Source of the DNA: Buxus sempervirens
Taxonomy: Eukaryota > Streptophyta > Magnoliopsida > Buxales > Buxaceae
DNA: 64,000 bases
Direction of reading: 5' to 3'
Assembly (NCBI GenBank): GCA_947561395.2
Contig: OX387182.1
Location: forward strand, 38,991,949 to 39,055,948
A model generated the notes under the pieces. The model made no database searches, had not been told where the DNA came from, and saw nothing but the letters and a program-made list of their open reading frames with translations. Shown here piece by piece: positions 12,290 to 24,564 of the stretch (positions are counted from its first letter, which is position 1; each line of letters begins with the position of its first letter). Position numbers and translations under genes: made by a program.

Positions 12290-14648
12290 TGTAAAACCCC
12301 GAATTTCCCTTAAATAATAAATTAAATTAGTAAATAATATTACCCAGAGTTATGATTGATAGAAACATTTTAATATTGTAGGGGGTGATCAACTTAGCGG
12401 AGATCCAGAATTAGACGCAGATCTGACCGTCCGATCATGAGATATCAAGGTATGTATTCTGATTGGGCATGTGTATGAAATTTGGTATAGGTGAGACACA
12501 TGGGATAAGTGAGTATAAGTATTAGTTTAATAACCTAATTTTATACGCGTGTATTTTCGCTCGTATTGATCAGCCGCAAGCGACAAGCGACCGAAGGAGA
12601 AGAAGAAGAAGGGGAAGAAGAAAAGCTTGGGTTTTTGGAGTTCTTCATCTTCCAGAGTGTTGCTGGGTGATAAAGAAGCGTGGTTGAGAGAAGTGAGGAA
12701 GAGGAACCTTCGTTCAAGAGGTAGGTGACACCGTTTTGGTTTTAAATTCGGATTTATCTCTGTTTAATCGCAAACGCATGTTTATATGATATGTAAAGTT
12801 GTATTTAGTTAGCTAAGCATGTTATAAATACATTAGTATGAGTTTAGACGAGAGAAATCGTGATTTAGAACTGTTTCTGTTCGATTTGGTGAGACCGCCG
12901 ACCTCGACTGTGCGAGGCGCTCATCGGCGATCTTAGGCGCTGGTTAAATATTTGAGGACGCCGTGGACCGCGGAACGACGGACTGTGGGCGCTCGAAATT
13001 GCACTACCGCCGACTGATGACCGCCCGGAGCGATCCTGAGCGATCCCAGGCGCTCTCAGCAGAATTTCCAATTTTTCATAATTTCGAACCTAATTCAATT
13101 CTAAACTATTTTTAGACAATTTTAATGATTAATTAAGGTGCTTTAAGACCAAAATAAACTACCTAAATCCCTGTTTTACAGAAAAACAAATTAGGGAGAT
13201 ATTTAGGACATTAGTTGCCAAGTTTTGAAGGTAAACGAGAAATGTGATTTTGGAAAAGCCTAACTACCATTTGACTATCTAAACACTTTTAAATGGCATT
13301 ATAAATCATAAGACATTATAAAGAGAGTTCATAATCCGAATGACTGAATAATGAAGTGAATGTACAGATATAACCATTATATGCCGCTAGGCACCAACCC
13401 TTATAGAAATATGATACTTTAGGGAATTTTGGAGTCTAGTGGGCATAGCTGGTTATGGATCCATAGTCGTAGCTAGATAGCTGAGGGATATGTCATTTGG
13501 GTTGAGTTACTCCTATATGCGACGCGCTTCCTTTGCAAGTTAGTTTGTCTGGGAAGGTCCTATGTCTGGAGGGACACCCCGGTGAGCCGCTGGTGATTCC
13601 CTGTACATGTGGATAAGCAACCACCTCCATGTATTGATTCTGGTGCTGCATGCTGGTGGTACATACCAACTTTGATGGGTACGTGTGCAATAAGTCGGTG
13701 ACTACGGCTCTTGTCTAAGCTGCGCTGCATGGGGCTTGAGTATCATTAGTAGCATCGCTCCTAAGTCGCACGGTGGTATAGCAATTGGTTGAGAATCATC
13801 TCAAAAGGTTTATCTAACTTTGTGAGTCCTACAATGACACCGAAAACATAACACTTGATATGATTACTATTGTGCACGTGCGGGATGCATGTGATTGGGA
13901 TATTGGTTGGATGTGACTGCTTAGTACATCCTGGCAATGCATGGATTATGCTATTGATTTGTCTATTGAGATCTTATATTAAAACTTGCTGAAAATCATT
14001 TCTAGAACTGTTTATCAAACTGTTTTGTGTTCATGAATAGTATAAATGATTATGCGAGCCTGATTTATCGATGTTGCTTTATCGTGCATGAACTGTTACT
14101 TTCCGTATATTAACTGTTTAATCATGCATGTGTTACCTACTGAGATATTCGTATCTCACCCTACTTCTATTCCATTTTTTCAGCTGATACGCGAGAGGGG
14201 GATCTTTTAGACTTCCAGGGAGAGATAGCCGAGTATTCGCCGGAGGATTATTATTATCCAGATCTTGTCTGAGGTGGATTGATGTTATAGACTTAGCATT
14301 TTTAATTGGTTTATTATCACTGAATTGGATTTGATGTATGAGAGAGACAAGAGAGAGTTAGTAACCAGTTCATTCTACCAGACTTTGATACTATTGATTG
14401 ATGGTCAAGCTTCATGCTTGTTTGATGATTTTAATCTACACTTCCGCACATACTTGTTTCCGCAACTCTGATAGTTTAATATATGGATTGAATTTACTTT
14501 CTTTGGTCTGGTATGTTATTGATGTTGTAATTGATATGGGCCAGTAACACCTCGGATTTGGTTGTTGAACTAAATTCGGGTTGTTACAATAGCGAACCGG
14601 GTTCGGGTCGGGTGCCGGTTTGCACTGACCCGGGTTCGGGGCGTTACA
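12290..14648 (+). mobile_element. Solo LTR J, Tekay-like, with 5-bp target duplication
   Basis: Starts TGTAAAACCCCGAATTTCCC and ends GGTTCGGGGCGTTACA. Flanked by TCTGC on both sides (12285-12289 and 14649-14653), which proves insertion as a unit into the pol region of element I. At 2,359 bases with no internal domains it is a solo LTR. A donor-like AGGTAGGT lies at 12719-12726, CG-rich words at 12895-13050, the GGATCCATAG block near 13455, and the palindrome/acceptor module near its 3' end. Confidence 0.92.
14142..14272 (+). other. Palindrome, acceptor-like CAG and short tyrosine-tailed frame in LTR J
   Basis: GAGATATTCGTATCTC (14142-14157) is followed by a T-rich tract ending in CAG (14181-14183). 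The frame after it ends at TGA 14270-14272 with the tail SPEDYYYPDLV. Confidence 0.6.
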
Positions 14649-14653
14649 TCTGC

Positions 14654-15640
14654 ATACCGCGGCTCTTCTTCGGATATGCTCTTTGCAATACTGAAGCAAT
14701 AGACGGGCTGATGATGGATTTCTATCTCCAATGGTTGCACAAAAGCATTATTGGTGATGGTTGCCTTAGATACCAGTGTTGCTAAGGCATCCACGAACTG
14801 ATTCCTGTCTCGTGGTATGTAATTGAATGCCACATTCTCAAATTGCTCTTCCAACTCCTTGATCAGTTCTTGGTATGGCACCAACTTCACGTCTCTGGTC
14901 TTCCAGTCTCCATCACTTGATAAATGATAAGACTAGAATCGCCAAACACCCTTCACTCTTGTATATGCATTTCGATAGCTGCTCGCAAGCCTAACACACA
15001 TGCTTCGTATTCTACCATGTTGTTAATGCAATCAAACAAGAGTTTTGCTACTACTGGGTGATAGACACCTTCTGGGGAGATTAATACTGCTCCAATTCCC
15101 TTTCCATTGACGTCGACTGCTCTATCAAAGAACATCTACCACTTGTTTTCATCTGTCTCCTCTATTGACTCAGTACACATTACATCTTCATCTGGGAAAT
15201 GAGTCAAAAAGTGGTTGGTAGTCTAGTAGGGGATGCTCCGCCAAGTGATCTGCTACTGCTTGTCCTTTTATCACCTTCCTAGACATGTAGACAATATCGT
15301 ATTCAGATAAAAGGACTTGCCATCTTGCTACCCTTACAGTAGAGATCGGCTTCTCAAAGATTTACCTCAGTGGATCAAGGCTCAAGATCAATAGGACTAT
15401 GTGGTTGAGCAAGTAGTGCCGAAGCTTCTGAGCCCCCCAGACTAAGGCACACATGTCTTTCAAGCACCATATATCTCACTTCGAAGTTAGTGAACTTCTT
15501 GCTCATGTAGTAAATTGCTTGTTCTTTTCTTCCTATCTCATCATGTTGTCCTAGCACACATCCTATAGCCGTCTCCAAGACTGTTAGGTACATGATCAAG
15601 GGTTACCCTGGAACTAGTGGGACCAATGTTGGCGGGCTCA
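14654..15640 (-). pseudogene. RNase H and archaeal-type RNase H region of Tat element I
   Basis: Minus strand. 15599-15375 carries the retroviral-type RNase H (YMSKKFTNFEVRYMVLER). 15135-14953 carries a second RNase H of the archaeal type: FFDRAVDVNGKGIGAVLISP, then NNMVEYEACVLGLRAAIEM, with the acidic D..E spacing of that family. 14890-14654 continues with VAFNYIPRDRNQFVDALATL, the usual end of this domain. In retroelements RNase H removes the RNA strand during reverse transcription. A dual RNase H is the hallmark of the plant Tat clade. The region is broken. Confidence 0.82.
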
Positions 15641-16487
15641 TCAATTATGCCTTGTTATTGTCGAATGCTTCTTGATAGTCTTCATTCCATACCACCGAGT
15701 TGTCTTTCTTTAGCAACTTGATTATCGATTCACACACGGGAGTCATCTGTGCGATAAACCGGCTTATGTATTGTAGTCTACCTAGGAAACCTCTCACTTC
15801 CTTTTCTATTAACGGAGGAGGCATCTCCAGAATTGCCTTTGCTTTGATGGGGTCAACTTCAATTCCTCATTTTCCAATGATGAAGCTGAGCAGTTTCCCT
15901 GAAGTAACTCCAAACACACACTTGTTGGGATTGAGTTTGAGCTTGTGCTTTCTGAGTCTGTCAAACACCTTTCCTAGGTTCACCAGATGATTCTCCTCTT
16001 CTGTTGACTTTGCAATCATATCATCCACATATACTTCCATTTCTCTGTGCATCATGTCGTGGAATAATAGAGTCATTGCCTGGTGGTATGTAGCGCCCGC
16101 ATGTTTTAGTCCAAACGGCATCACACGGTAGCAGTAAGTGCCCCAGTGTGTGATAAATGATGTTTTTTCCATGTCTTTATGTGCCATCCTTATTTGATTG
16201 TAACCAGAGAATCCATCCATGAATGAGAACATCGAATGCATCACTGTGTTGTCAACCAATACATCAATGTGTAGCAATGGGAAGTCATCTTTCGGGCTTG
16301 CTTTGTTCAGATCTCTGTAGTCAACACACATCCTGACTTTCCTGTCTTTCTTGGTAATCGGCACAATGTTTGCCAACCACTCTGGATAATCTATCACTTG
16401 CAAGAACCCGACATCCAGCTGTTTGGTAACCTCTTCCTTAATCTTCAAGGCCCATTCTGGCTTTGTGCATTTGAGTTTCCGCTTCAT
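15600..16487 (-). pseudogene. Reverse transcriptase region of Tat element I
   Basis: Minus strand. The best-kept stretch runs 16487-15867: PEWLANIVPITKKDRKVRMC, VDYRDLNKASPKDDFPL, FSFMDGFSGYNQI, MPFGLKHAGATY and the catalytic YVDDMI motif, followed by the thumb segment LNPNKCVFGVTSGKLL. This order (VDYRDLN, DGFSGYNQI, FGLKNA-like, YVDD) is that of Ty3/Gypsy RT. The enzyme copies element RNA into DNA in virus-like particles. The copy is part of a broken element. Confidence 0.88.
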
Positions 16488-16499
16488 GGGTGTGACCTC

Positions 16500-18523
16500 A
16501 GACTTTGTTAGTAACTAGTGCACAACCAAGTCTATGTCTAACCTGGGCATATCCACGTATAACCATGAAAACACATCAAAATAAGACTTTAGAAAATCAA
16601 TCATCTATTTTCTCAATAATTGTGACAGTTTTTTACCAATTTGGAGTATCTTTGGTTGTGCTATTTCACCTATTTCAATTTGTTCAGTTTCCTCAATGTT
16701 GGCCTGGAGACCCTTTTCATGCATTTCCAAAGCAAATTGGATTTCTGGTGGAGTTTCCCATGATTCATCGTCGTCATTATGCTCGGAAGACTTATAGGGG
16801 ACGATATCTAAATCTTCTTGCTGCAGTGGACAAGTGTCCCAGTCTGATTTATTGAGGTCTTGCTCATTTTCAATACTGGATACTTGCTCATGCATTTCTT
16901 TTATTATTAGTTGTTCAAAACCAAGGCCTTCAATTACTTTTTCTTCTTTTTGTCCAATTATGACAACCTCATTATCTATCCTGTACTCCGACTTTTCCGG
17001 GTGTGCGTCGGGATTGATATTAAGACTGCAAGATTCAGATTGTTTATTTTTGTTATTTTTGCTTTTATTTCCAGACATATGCAAGTAGTAGAAGTTGTTC
17101 AGATATTCATTGAAAGTTCAGCAGTTGCTACAACAAAAGTTTCAGAAGTGGAGGGAACTCCCTTGGCAAGGTCAGTCCTACTGACTGCAAATGGCACAGA
17201 GCTCTAGTTCTTCAAGGGTGGGTGGTCTTCCTTGTAGATTTTTGCTATCTTTTCTGGTTGAACTTCACCAGTCATGACCATGTTGGTGCTTTCATTTGAC
17301 GATATGCAAATGGGATCGTTTGCTGCACCGATAGGCTTATTCCGGCTTTCTTCATACTCGGATTCAAAACTCAACGGTGACCTCCTTGCTAATATGGGCA
17401 TGACGGGGCATCCAATTGGTATTTTTGGGTTAAGGGGTGGCAAGAAAGCAACAGTGACTTGTTGCGTTAAGCTTAATCCTAGTCGTGAAGTGGCAACAGG
17501 AGCTATGGGTGGTGCCCCTGGTCCAGTGGTGAAGAAGCTTTCTAGGGCCAAACACGGTATGTCAGGGGGTATGGATTTGCAACAGGCAGTTCTAACACAT
17601 GGGGCATGCCTTGGAACATCTGTCCAAGTCCATTAGAACCACCAAGGTTCCTTTTGACCGATGGGGGTGGAGGAAGTGGAGATCTGGGATTCGGGTTAGT
17701 CGATCCCGAACTTCCTTGACTTTCGAGCATGCAGATGTACGTCTCTAGACCATCCTTCGCTTTGGATTCTTCAGCAGAAGCAAGTGGGGGAAACACGATG
17801 GTGACCTCCTCTGCCAGATCCATGGCAAATTGTGCAGGTAGGTCATCTTGTGACCAGTTAGGGGACAGGGGCTCCACTTCCATAGTTATTTCAGTCAAGC
17901 CCAGGGTAGGTGGCTCCTCCCTAAACATTTGGGCTATTCCTTGCAAGTAGTCCCTGTCTTGAGCAGGGGAAGACAAAAACTCATCACCCCAACCTTGGGC
18001 GACTATATTTTTCAGACACATGGCCGCTTCCCGTTCTATGTCGCTGAAGAAATGGTATAATTTGCCATGCATGCATATGGGGTCTCTTCCCTCAGCTTTG
18101 GCTCTTTTCCTTTCAACACGTCTTCCAAGGAGCCTGGAATAATCTTCAGGCTATGGATCAAATCCAAGCCCAAATCCAGTGATGTGTTCATATGGCTGGA
18201 TAGCCATCTTGACCCCTTGTTTGTATCGGCCTAGGCCTTCTTTGACTCTCAAGCCCCAATCTGCGCATTCAACAATGCCAAACATTTCGCTTCTCTTCCT
18301 CTTCTGAAATTGCTGCTTTCTTTTAGAGGTAGGAATTTGGTTCACTTGTACCATTTCCACAGCCCGGAAGTTCAGCGAAGTGGGTAGCTCATAGTCCACA
18401 TAAGGCACCCCAACCCTTTCAAATTCACGGTGGTCTTCAGCATGCACCCATGATAAGTTCATTCCCCGAGATGAATCAGACCATTCTATGTAGAGAAGAA
18501 GGTACTACCCCTCCATGGTGTAA
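16500..18523 (-). other. Protease-RT spacer of Tat element I
   Basis: About 2 kb of partly open sequence on the minus strand. It includes an acidic stretch with ESWETPPEIQFALEMHEKG (about 16750) and QPKILQIGKKLSQLLRK (about 16620), a segment that typically precedes RT in Tat elements, and P/S-rich segments at 17542-18072. Ogre elements are known to splice between protease and RT, and this spacer occupies that position. No enzyme domain is recognised. Confidence 0.55.
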
Positions 18524-19348
18524 CTAGGGTCTCCCAATCAGTAGGTTAAAGGAGGCGTTGATATCCATGAGCTCAAAGGCCAGAGTAAAGGACCTTTCAG
18601 TAATAATGATGGTTAGGGTAACCTCTCCCAAAGATTCCCTTCTGGCATTATCGAACCCTCTGACGTTGTGGGCACTTGGCTTTATCAGTGAAGGATTCAG
18701 CTGCAAGCTATGGAAAGTCCTCATCGGGTAGTTGTTTAATGCTAACCCATTATCAATCATAGCCCATTTCACCACCAGATCAAAACATTTTACAGTGATA
18801 TACAAAGGCTCTGTATGGTTGTACCCTTCAGGCAACAAATCTGCCACTGAGAAGGAAATGGCCTTTGGTGCCATTATTATTGATACTACAGCTTCCGACT
18901 GTTCAGGGTTGATGTTCTCCGGTACATGGGCATCTCCCAAGACTTTCATCAACACTTCTCTGTGCTTGTCCAAGTCTATGAGTAGGTGTATTATGGAGAT
19001 CTGAGCGGGCACCGTGTTCAGTTGTTGGAGAAGATCATATTTTGGTACATAGATACTATTATGAAGATCTGTGATCTCCTCCTCTGTGGTTTTCCCCTTT
19101 TTCTTGTGGGTCTGTGGTAGTTCTTTTACCACGTCCTTCCCTTTTCTCCTCTTCTCCTTTCTTCTTCTGGTGATCCAATCAACTTCTGCTTCTGAGGTGA
19201 TGGAGATGGATTGGTGATAGATAGGATGGATAGGGTAAGGTGGGGGTATTGCATTATATGATGGAGGTTCAAGGTTAAGTTGGGAAAGGTTTAGCGTAGG
19301 TGGTTCAAATGAGGTGGCAGTTGGATCACGAGGGGGAAGGTCCACCAT
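18524..19348 (-). pseudogene. Protease region of Tat element I
   Basis: Minus strand. The region has a P/K-rich lead-in and then a retropepsin-like fold segment: VKWAMIDNGLALNNYPMRTF, where Tat proteases usually have an ID.GSA.N active-site word, followed by GEVTLTIIITERSFTLAFEL and ASFNLLIGRP. The ILLGRP-like word closes the fold in this family. The protease matures the polyprotein. It lies between gag and RT, the normal Gypsy order, in a broken element. Confidence 0.75.
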
Positions 19349-19499
19349 GTCAAAGATGTTGAGGGTGGATGGGTTGGGATTTGAGATAGGTGAAGGGTAG
19401 AAGAACTTGAATTCTTTGAATGGGTAGAAATGTACCAGAGGAAAACAGGGGGTGTGCCTTCATCATCTTCTTCTCCGATGATGTTTACTGTTTGCTACT

Positions 19500-21105
19500 C
19501 CACTTCCTCCTAGGGATATTCCCTTACTGCTTGTCCCAGCTGTCCAATGAGTACCGATGGGTCAAATTGCCCCTTGCTAATATCATTGCTGCTCACTTGA
19601 TTCACAAGCTTACTAGTGGAAGCCTTGGGATGATGTGGGAGAGGGTTGGTGGATATGCCTATAGCAAGAGTTTGTGCTGATGGTGCTAGGGGGTTGACTG
19701 AGATACGCTTGCCATCGATCAAGTCTTGTATGTATGCCACAAATCCCAGCAACGGTTGGTATGGTGCCCTGGAGCACCAAAATGATCCTCGCAGTGTTCT
19801 GCTGCATTATAGCTTCTTGCATTGATCAGCCGGGGATTTGGGGGCTTGATCTATAAGTACCCCTTATTTAATAAGGTGGCAACAACTCTGCTGGCACATA
19901 TGGTAATGAAGTGAAAACCCTCCTCATCCTGGCTTCTATTTCCTCTTTGGTTCTCCTTACTCCTTGGTAAGGTGCTGCCGTCTACCCCATGTTTTGAGGT
20001 ACCCCCGCTTTAGGCCTCTAAGCAAAGTGATATGGTCGCACTGGCTGCACATAATTGACCGCTTGTGGTTCCTTCCTCCTGGGTTCTTGCCCCTAGTATT
20101 TGTTTCCTTGACTAGTTACCGACCTCCTCTGCATGGCACTCTGCCCGCTACCATCAATCTTGCTCGCTCTTACCGCATCTTCGATCCTGTCCGCTATTAA
20201 GATTAGATCATTGAAATTGGATGTACTCTGCCCCAGTAGCAGGGTGAAGAATGGCTGACCTAGTGAAGCAATGAACAAGGATGTCATTTCTTGTTCTAGA
20301 AGTGGGGGTTGTACTAGCGTTGCAAGCTCCTTCCATCACTTGGCGTATTCTCACATGGACTCCTGGCTCTTCTTGGCCAATCTCTACAGTTCTACCCTTG
20401 TCTGTACTATCTTACTATTCAGACAGTACTATTGGATGAAGACTGCTGCTAGATCATTCCATGTCTTAATCTTGGTTTGGTCCAGACTCAAAAACCAAGA
20501 GTAAGCTGCCCCAGTTAGCGACTTTTGGAAGAATTGTACGTATGTCGCCAGAGTATGACCTTAGGTGGTTCAGAGGACAACCAGTGCCATCAAATTGGTG
20601 TAATTCAGGACACCTGAACTTAGTTGGCAGCTAGATGTCAGAGAAGAGGCACAAATTTTCCAAAGTAGCTTCGCTCTGAACCGTGCTAGGCTGGAGCTGT
20701 TTCAACAGGTCTTCCCTCATGGTGGCCATCTGCACCTTGTTGTCTTCTTTCATCGCTGCCAGTCTCTCTTAAAACTGAGCCTCTTGCGTTCTATACCAAT
20801 CTTCTTCGTCCTACCCCACTTGGACAGGCACGAACTGCTCTTGTAGTGGGGGATGAACAGGTGCAGCTGCAGAAAATGGGACAGCCTGTGGTGGTGGTTG
20901 TGGTGGAGCCATTGGCGAGGGATGCACTAGGTATGGTGGTGGCGCTGCTTCTGCTTGTGGTAGAGACTGCGGTTGCTGCTGCTAGGTTGCCAATGCCGTG
21001 GGTTGGACTTGTTTCAAGTCCTTTAATTCTGTCATTAGGTCTTGAGTGATGGCGGTCTTGCTTTCTACTTTCTATGTCAGATCATTAACAACTTGTGTTT
21101 GATTG
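19500..21105 (-). pseudogene. gag region of Tat element I
   Basis: Minus strand. 20287-20093 reads FIASLGQPFFTLLLGQSTSN and LILIADRIEDAVRASKI, matching the gag-only element's FISTLGQPYYTLLLGQ and ADRIEDGVKSGRV at the same place in the protein. 19752-19613 reads YIQDLIDGKRISVNPLA and TNPLPHH, matching DIQDLIDNKQISVDPPA and TNPLPDH. Gag forms the particle shell that packages element RNA. The N-terminal half (above 20300) is poorly preserved and P/Q-rich. LTR E is inserted directly upstream. Broken. Confidence 0.78.
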
Positions 21106-21766
21106 GATTCTGTAACGCCCCAAATCCGAGTCACATAGAAAACCCGTAACTCGTCTCCAGAGGTTATTATTTATAGCAGGATCGAACTATCAGAGTGAAG
21201 GAAAAACATGAATTCAATAAAAAAACTACGAAACAGAGTGCGCTAAAATAACCCCAAAGTAATAACTCACATGGCCCAATAAACAACCCGCAAGTATCGG
21301 CTCTCCATACGTATCTGAAAAGCAAAACAGAAGCAAAGGAATGAGATACAAATATCTCAGTGAGCAGCACATGCATGCACAAATACAATTTACTAGTCGT
21401 AAAATATGAATCGAATAATCACACGAGTAAAGCAGGCAATAACTCAATGGAACCAACTAAAACCCCTAGTAATTTATTTGACACAAAGATATATGTAAAA
21501 TCCATAATTTTTAATAAAATTAAAAATTATTAGTGAGCAATTAAATTAAGGTTAATCTATAATTTTTCAGAAAAAAAAGAGACCAACAAGTTAACTGGGG
21601 ACTTTTGAAAAAAAAAATTTTGGTTGAGATTTTAGTTGGATGAATTGTGGTGGTTCGATGGTGTGTCAAGCATGGAATCAAGATAGTTAAGCGGTGCTCA
21701 TGTAGGGAAGATAGGCTGGAGTGGCAAGTACCAGATGAAGCTTTAAACAAGGAAGTTGGCGGAAAC

Positions 21767-21774
21767 TATATAAA
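21767..21774 (+). promoter_or_regulatory. TATA box of LTR D
   Basis: TATATAAA followed by GGGGAG, about 270 bases into the LTR. A purine-rich leader and a donor-like AGGTAAGT follow some 310 bases later. Confidence 0.6.
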
Positions 21775-23307
21775 GGGGAGTTAGTTGGTCGTTTGTTGGT
21801 TAGTCGGTTAATCTCTCAAGAGTTCTAGAGCATCCGAGAAGGAAGGGAGTAAGAGCTAGGGTTTTAAAGTGGAGAAGAAAGGAGGCGATTTGCTTTGGAG
21901 GTGAATTCTCGTTAGATATGGAGGGATCATAACAGAGAAAGAGCCAGAGATTGGCTAGTTGAGCGATTGGAGTTGGAAAATTCTACAATCCAGAGCAAGA
22001 TTAGGTCGGTGACTAAGTGGAATTTTTGTGGAGGAAAGCTAGATCTGATTTTGCTGGAGAGATTTGAGTTCGAATTGGACTTATAGAGGTAAGTAGCTTT
22101 CCTTCTTCGTGAGTTGATATTTTCGTGTTTGTGAAAACGGTAGATATTATGTCGATTTCCTCATGTTTAAAATTTACTTTGATATGCTTAAAATCTAGTT
22201 TAATATGGTATTAGATGATTGCAAGTGGTTTAAAACCATTTAGTAATATGTGTTGAGCATGGAAAGGCTTTAAAAATTTACAAATCGCCGACTGGTTCGC
22301 TGTGCGAGTTGGAGAAGACGATGTTCTCTAAATAATTAAATTTTGATGCAAAACATCTATAATAAATAAAAATTGATGTATTATTTTAGAAAATAATTAC
22401 ATTTTAGTGTAAAACTTTTACTGTATTAATAAATTAGTACACCGAACCTAAATAATTACTTTTTAGTTTAGATTTTAGTTAGATTCAACAAATAAGTTCA
22501 AACCCCAAATAAATAATTACATTTTAGTTATATTTTGAAAGAAAAATCAAAATGCAAGGAAAAAGTGTTTAAAAATGGATTTTTAGATTTGTAACTTAAT
22601 TTAAAAATAAGATATTGACAATTTAATAACAGTAAAGAGAAAAGAAATAGTTAAGATGCAATTTGACATATTGCACGAAAAGGATTTTTAAGAAGGTGAT
22701 CAAAGAATTTTGGGAAGGTAGTAGTTGAGAACAACACTTTTATTCAAATTTGACTCTTAAAGGGGTTTTATGGAAGTTAATGGAAAGGACTTATAAAGTA
22801 AATATAAATGAAAATTTTGGTTATCGGAGGGTGTGCCAAGCCTTTGGAGAACTGCAGAAATTAATACTAATTTGTTGGGGCAAGAGAAGGCTTATTTGAA
22901 CAAACCAAGTCAAATTGAAATAAGAAGGAATGGAGTAAAATACTATGATGAAACTCTTTATAAAAATTTAACTGTTAAATTAGGTTGGGAAAATACAGTA
23001 ATTAAACAAGGAAAATGTTAGGGGTTTAAATTGTACTTGGAAAGATTGAAAGAAAATACTTGAAAAACTTATTATTTGGATAAAGTTGTGTTTATAAATT
23101 TCTGATCTTGGGATACGGTTAAACCTTGATTATTATCATTGGAATTCATCTTGGATTAAATGGGATTGTCACGATTATGAAATTTTTACATCGAATTGGT
23201 TTTATGCGGATTATATGGAAAGAGGATTTTAAATTGAATATGGATGTTTGGTTTTTCTGGTTTGGAATTGGTTTTTCCTCCATGTACTAGAGAGACGGAT
23301 TGTGATG

Positions 23308-23659
23308 CCCGCGTATCTCGGGATGTTGTTACCTCCGTGTATCTCGGGGATGCCCCGTGTAGCTCGGGATGATATGATTAAGATTGAGATGGGTTGTGCT
23401 TACTGGATTTCTCTGTTGGTTTTGGTTTTAGAGTCTAGTGGGCATAGCTCGATATGGATCCATGTTAGGAGCTAGATCGTGGAAAGGATTGTTCTTTGCT
23501 AGTCGTAACACTTTGGTTCACGCACGCGTTTCCATCGTGTATCTCGATGAGGCCTTCACTGTATCTGGTTGGCTGCAGCTATGACAGGATAGTACATGCC
23601 AACTCATTACTGTATCTGGATGGGTTCTCCCGCAATAAGTCGATGACCGTGTAGCTCGG
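23308..23659 (+). repeat. Constant-loop, variable-stem hairpin array in LTR D
   Basis: Loop word TGTATCT (or TGTAGCT, CGTATCT) with different perfect stems: CCCG/CGGG (23308-23322), CCTCCG/CGGGG with one bulge (23333-23349), CCCG/CGGG (23354-23368), CATCG/CGATG (23533-23549) and CCG/CGG (23647-23659). Weaker copies lie between 23567 and 23625. Confidence 0.75.
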
Positions 23660-24443
23660 CTTCGCTCATAAGCCGGGAGGTGGCATAATGAGGAAGGTCT
23701 TACACTAGTTAAAGGCAGTCTTATTCATGAGTCATGCGGTGACTTATCAACTGCGGATTTGATGTTACATATATGTTTGTTAAATTCGATTATTCTTGTA
23801 TCTCATACTGATCGATGGATTACTGTTGATTTACTCGGATTATTCGGAACTGCTGTGTTATCGCTACTCTTACATGGTTTACAACTGTATTATATTTTAG
23901 AACTGATAAACTGTATTTGAGCATGCATCTGCTGCTTACTGGGATATTCGTATCTCATTACGTTTGGTTTTGTTTTGTTTTCAGTTTCTGGTAAGGACGG
24001 CACCAACGGGTATATGCTTGGTTCATGTGAGTTAGCCTTGGTTATAGTATTTTATTGTTGAGCTTGGGTTATAGTGCACTCTGATTATCCAGTTATTGTT
24101 TTATTCATGTTTGTCCTTCACTCTGATATTGCTATCCTGGGTTATATATTAACCTTCGGAGATAAGTTACGGTTTCTTTATGTAACTTGGATCCGGGGTG
24201 TTACAATATAGATAATGAAAATCAGTACGTATTTAAATCTGAATATGTTTGTCAACAAAATTCCAATTGATTGGAAAAGAAACAATATCATTATATCCAC
24301 ATCTCAAGAACACCAATTTCTATAACAATCCAATAATATGTCTTAAACTAAATAAACAAAACCCCACATTGGTCAATGTCATGTAATTATTTGATTGGTT
24401 AATCAACACGCCAGAGCGACCCCCACACCTCCATGTACACAGT

Positions 24444-24564
24444 TCCGACCTACTCAGGGTTTCGGATACTCTGAAATGACGGCTTACTCAGGGTTTCGTC
24501 ATCCAATGCCGGCCTGCTCAGGGTTTCGATATTGACAACCAGGCCTACTCAGGGTTTCTGACTG
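24444..24564 (-). repeat. Constant-loop hairpin array in LTR E
   Basis: Four units with the loop word CCTACTCAGGGTTT (plus-strand reading) and stems TCCG/CGGA (24444-24466), ATGACG/CGTCAT (24476-24502), a weakened ATGCCG/CGATAT and a weakened CCAG/CTGA. The same four positions are present in LTRs B and K. Confidence 0.72.

Larger units (their letters stand above)
21494..24205 (+). mobile_element. Solo LTR D, Tekay-like, inside LTR E
   Basis: Starts TGTAAAATCCATAATTTTT and ends GATCCGGGGTGTTACA. Target duplication ATATA at 21489-21493 and 24206-24210. Length 2,712 bases. Landmarks: TATA box 21767-21774, donor-like AGGTAAGT near 22088, GGATCCAT block near 23457, two hairpin clusters (23308-23368 and 23533-23659), palindrome 23941-23956 and acceptor-like CAG 23982-23984. 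The short frame after that CAG lacks the tyrosine tail seen in other members. Confidence 0.92.
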
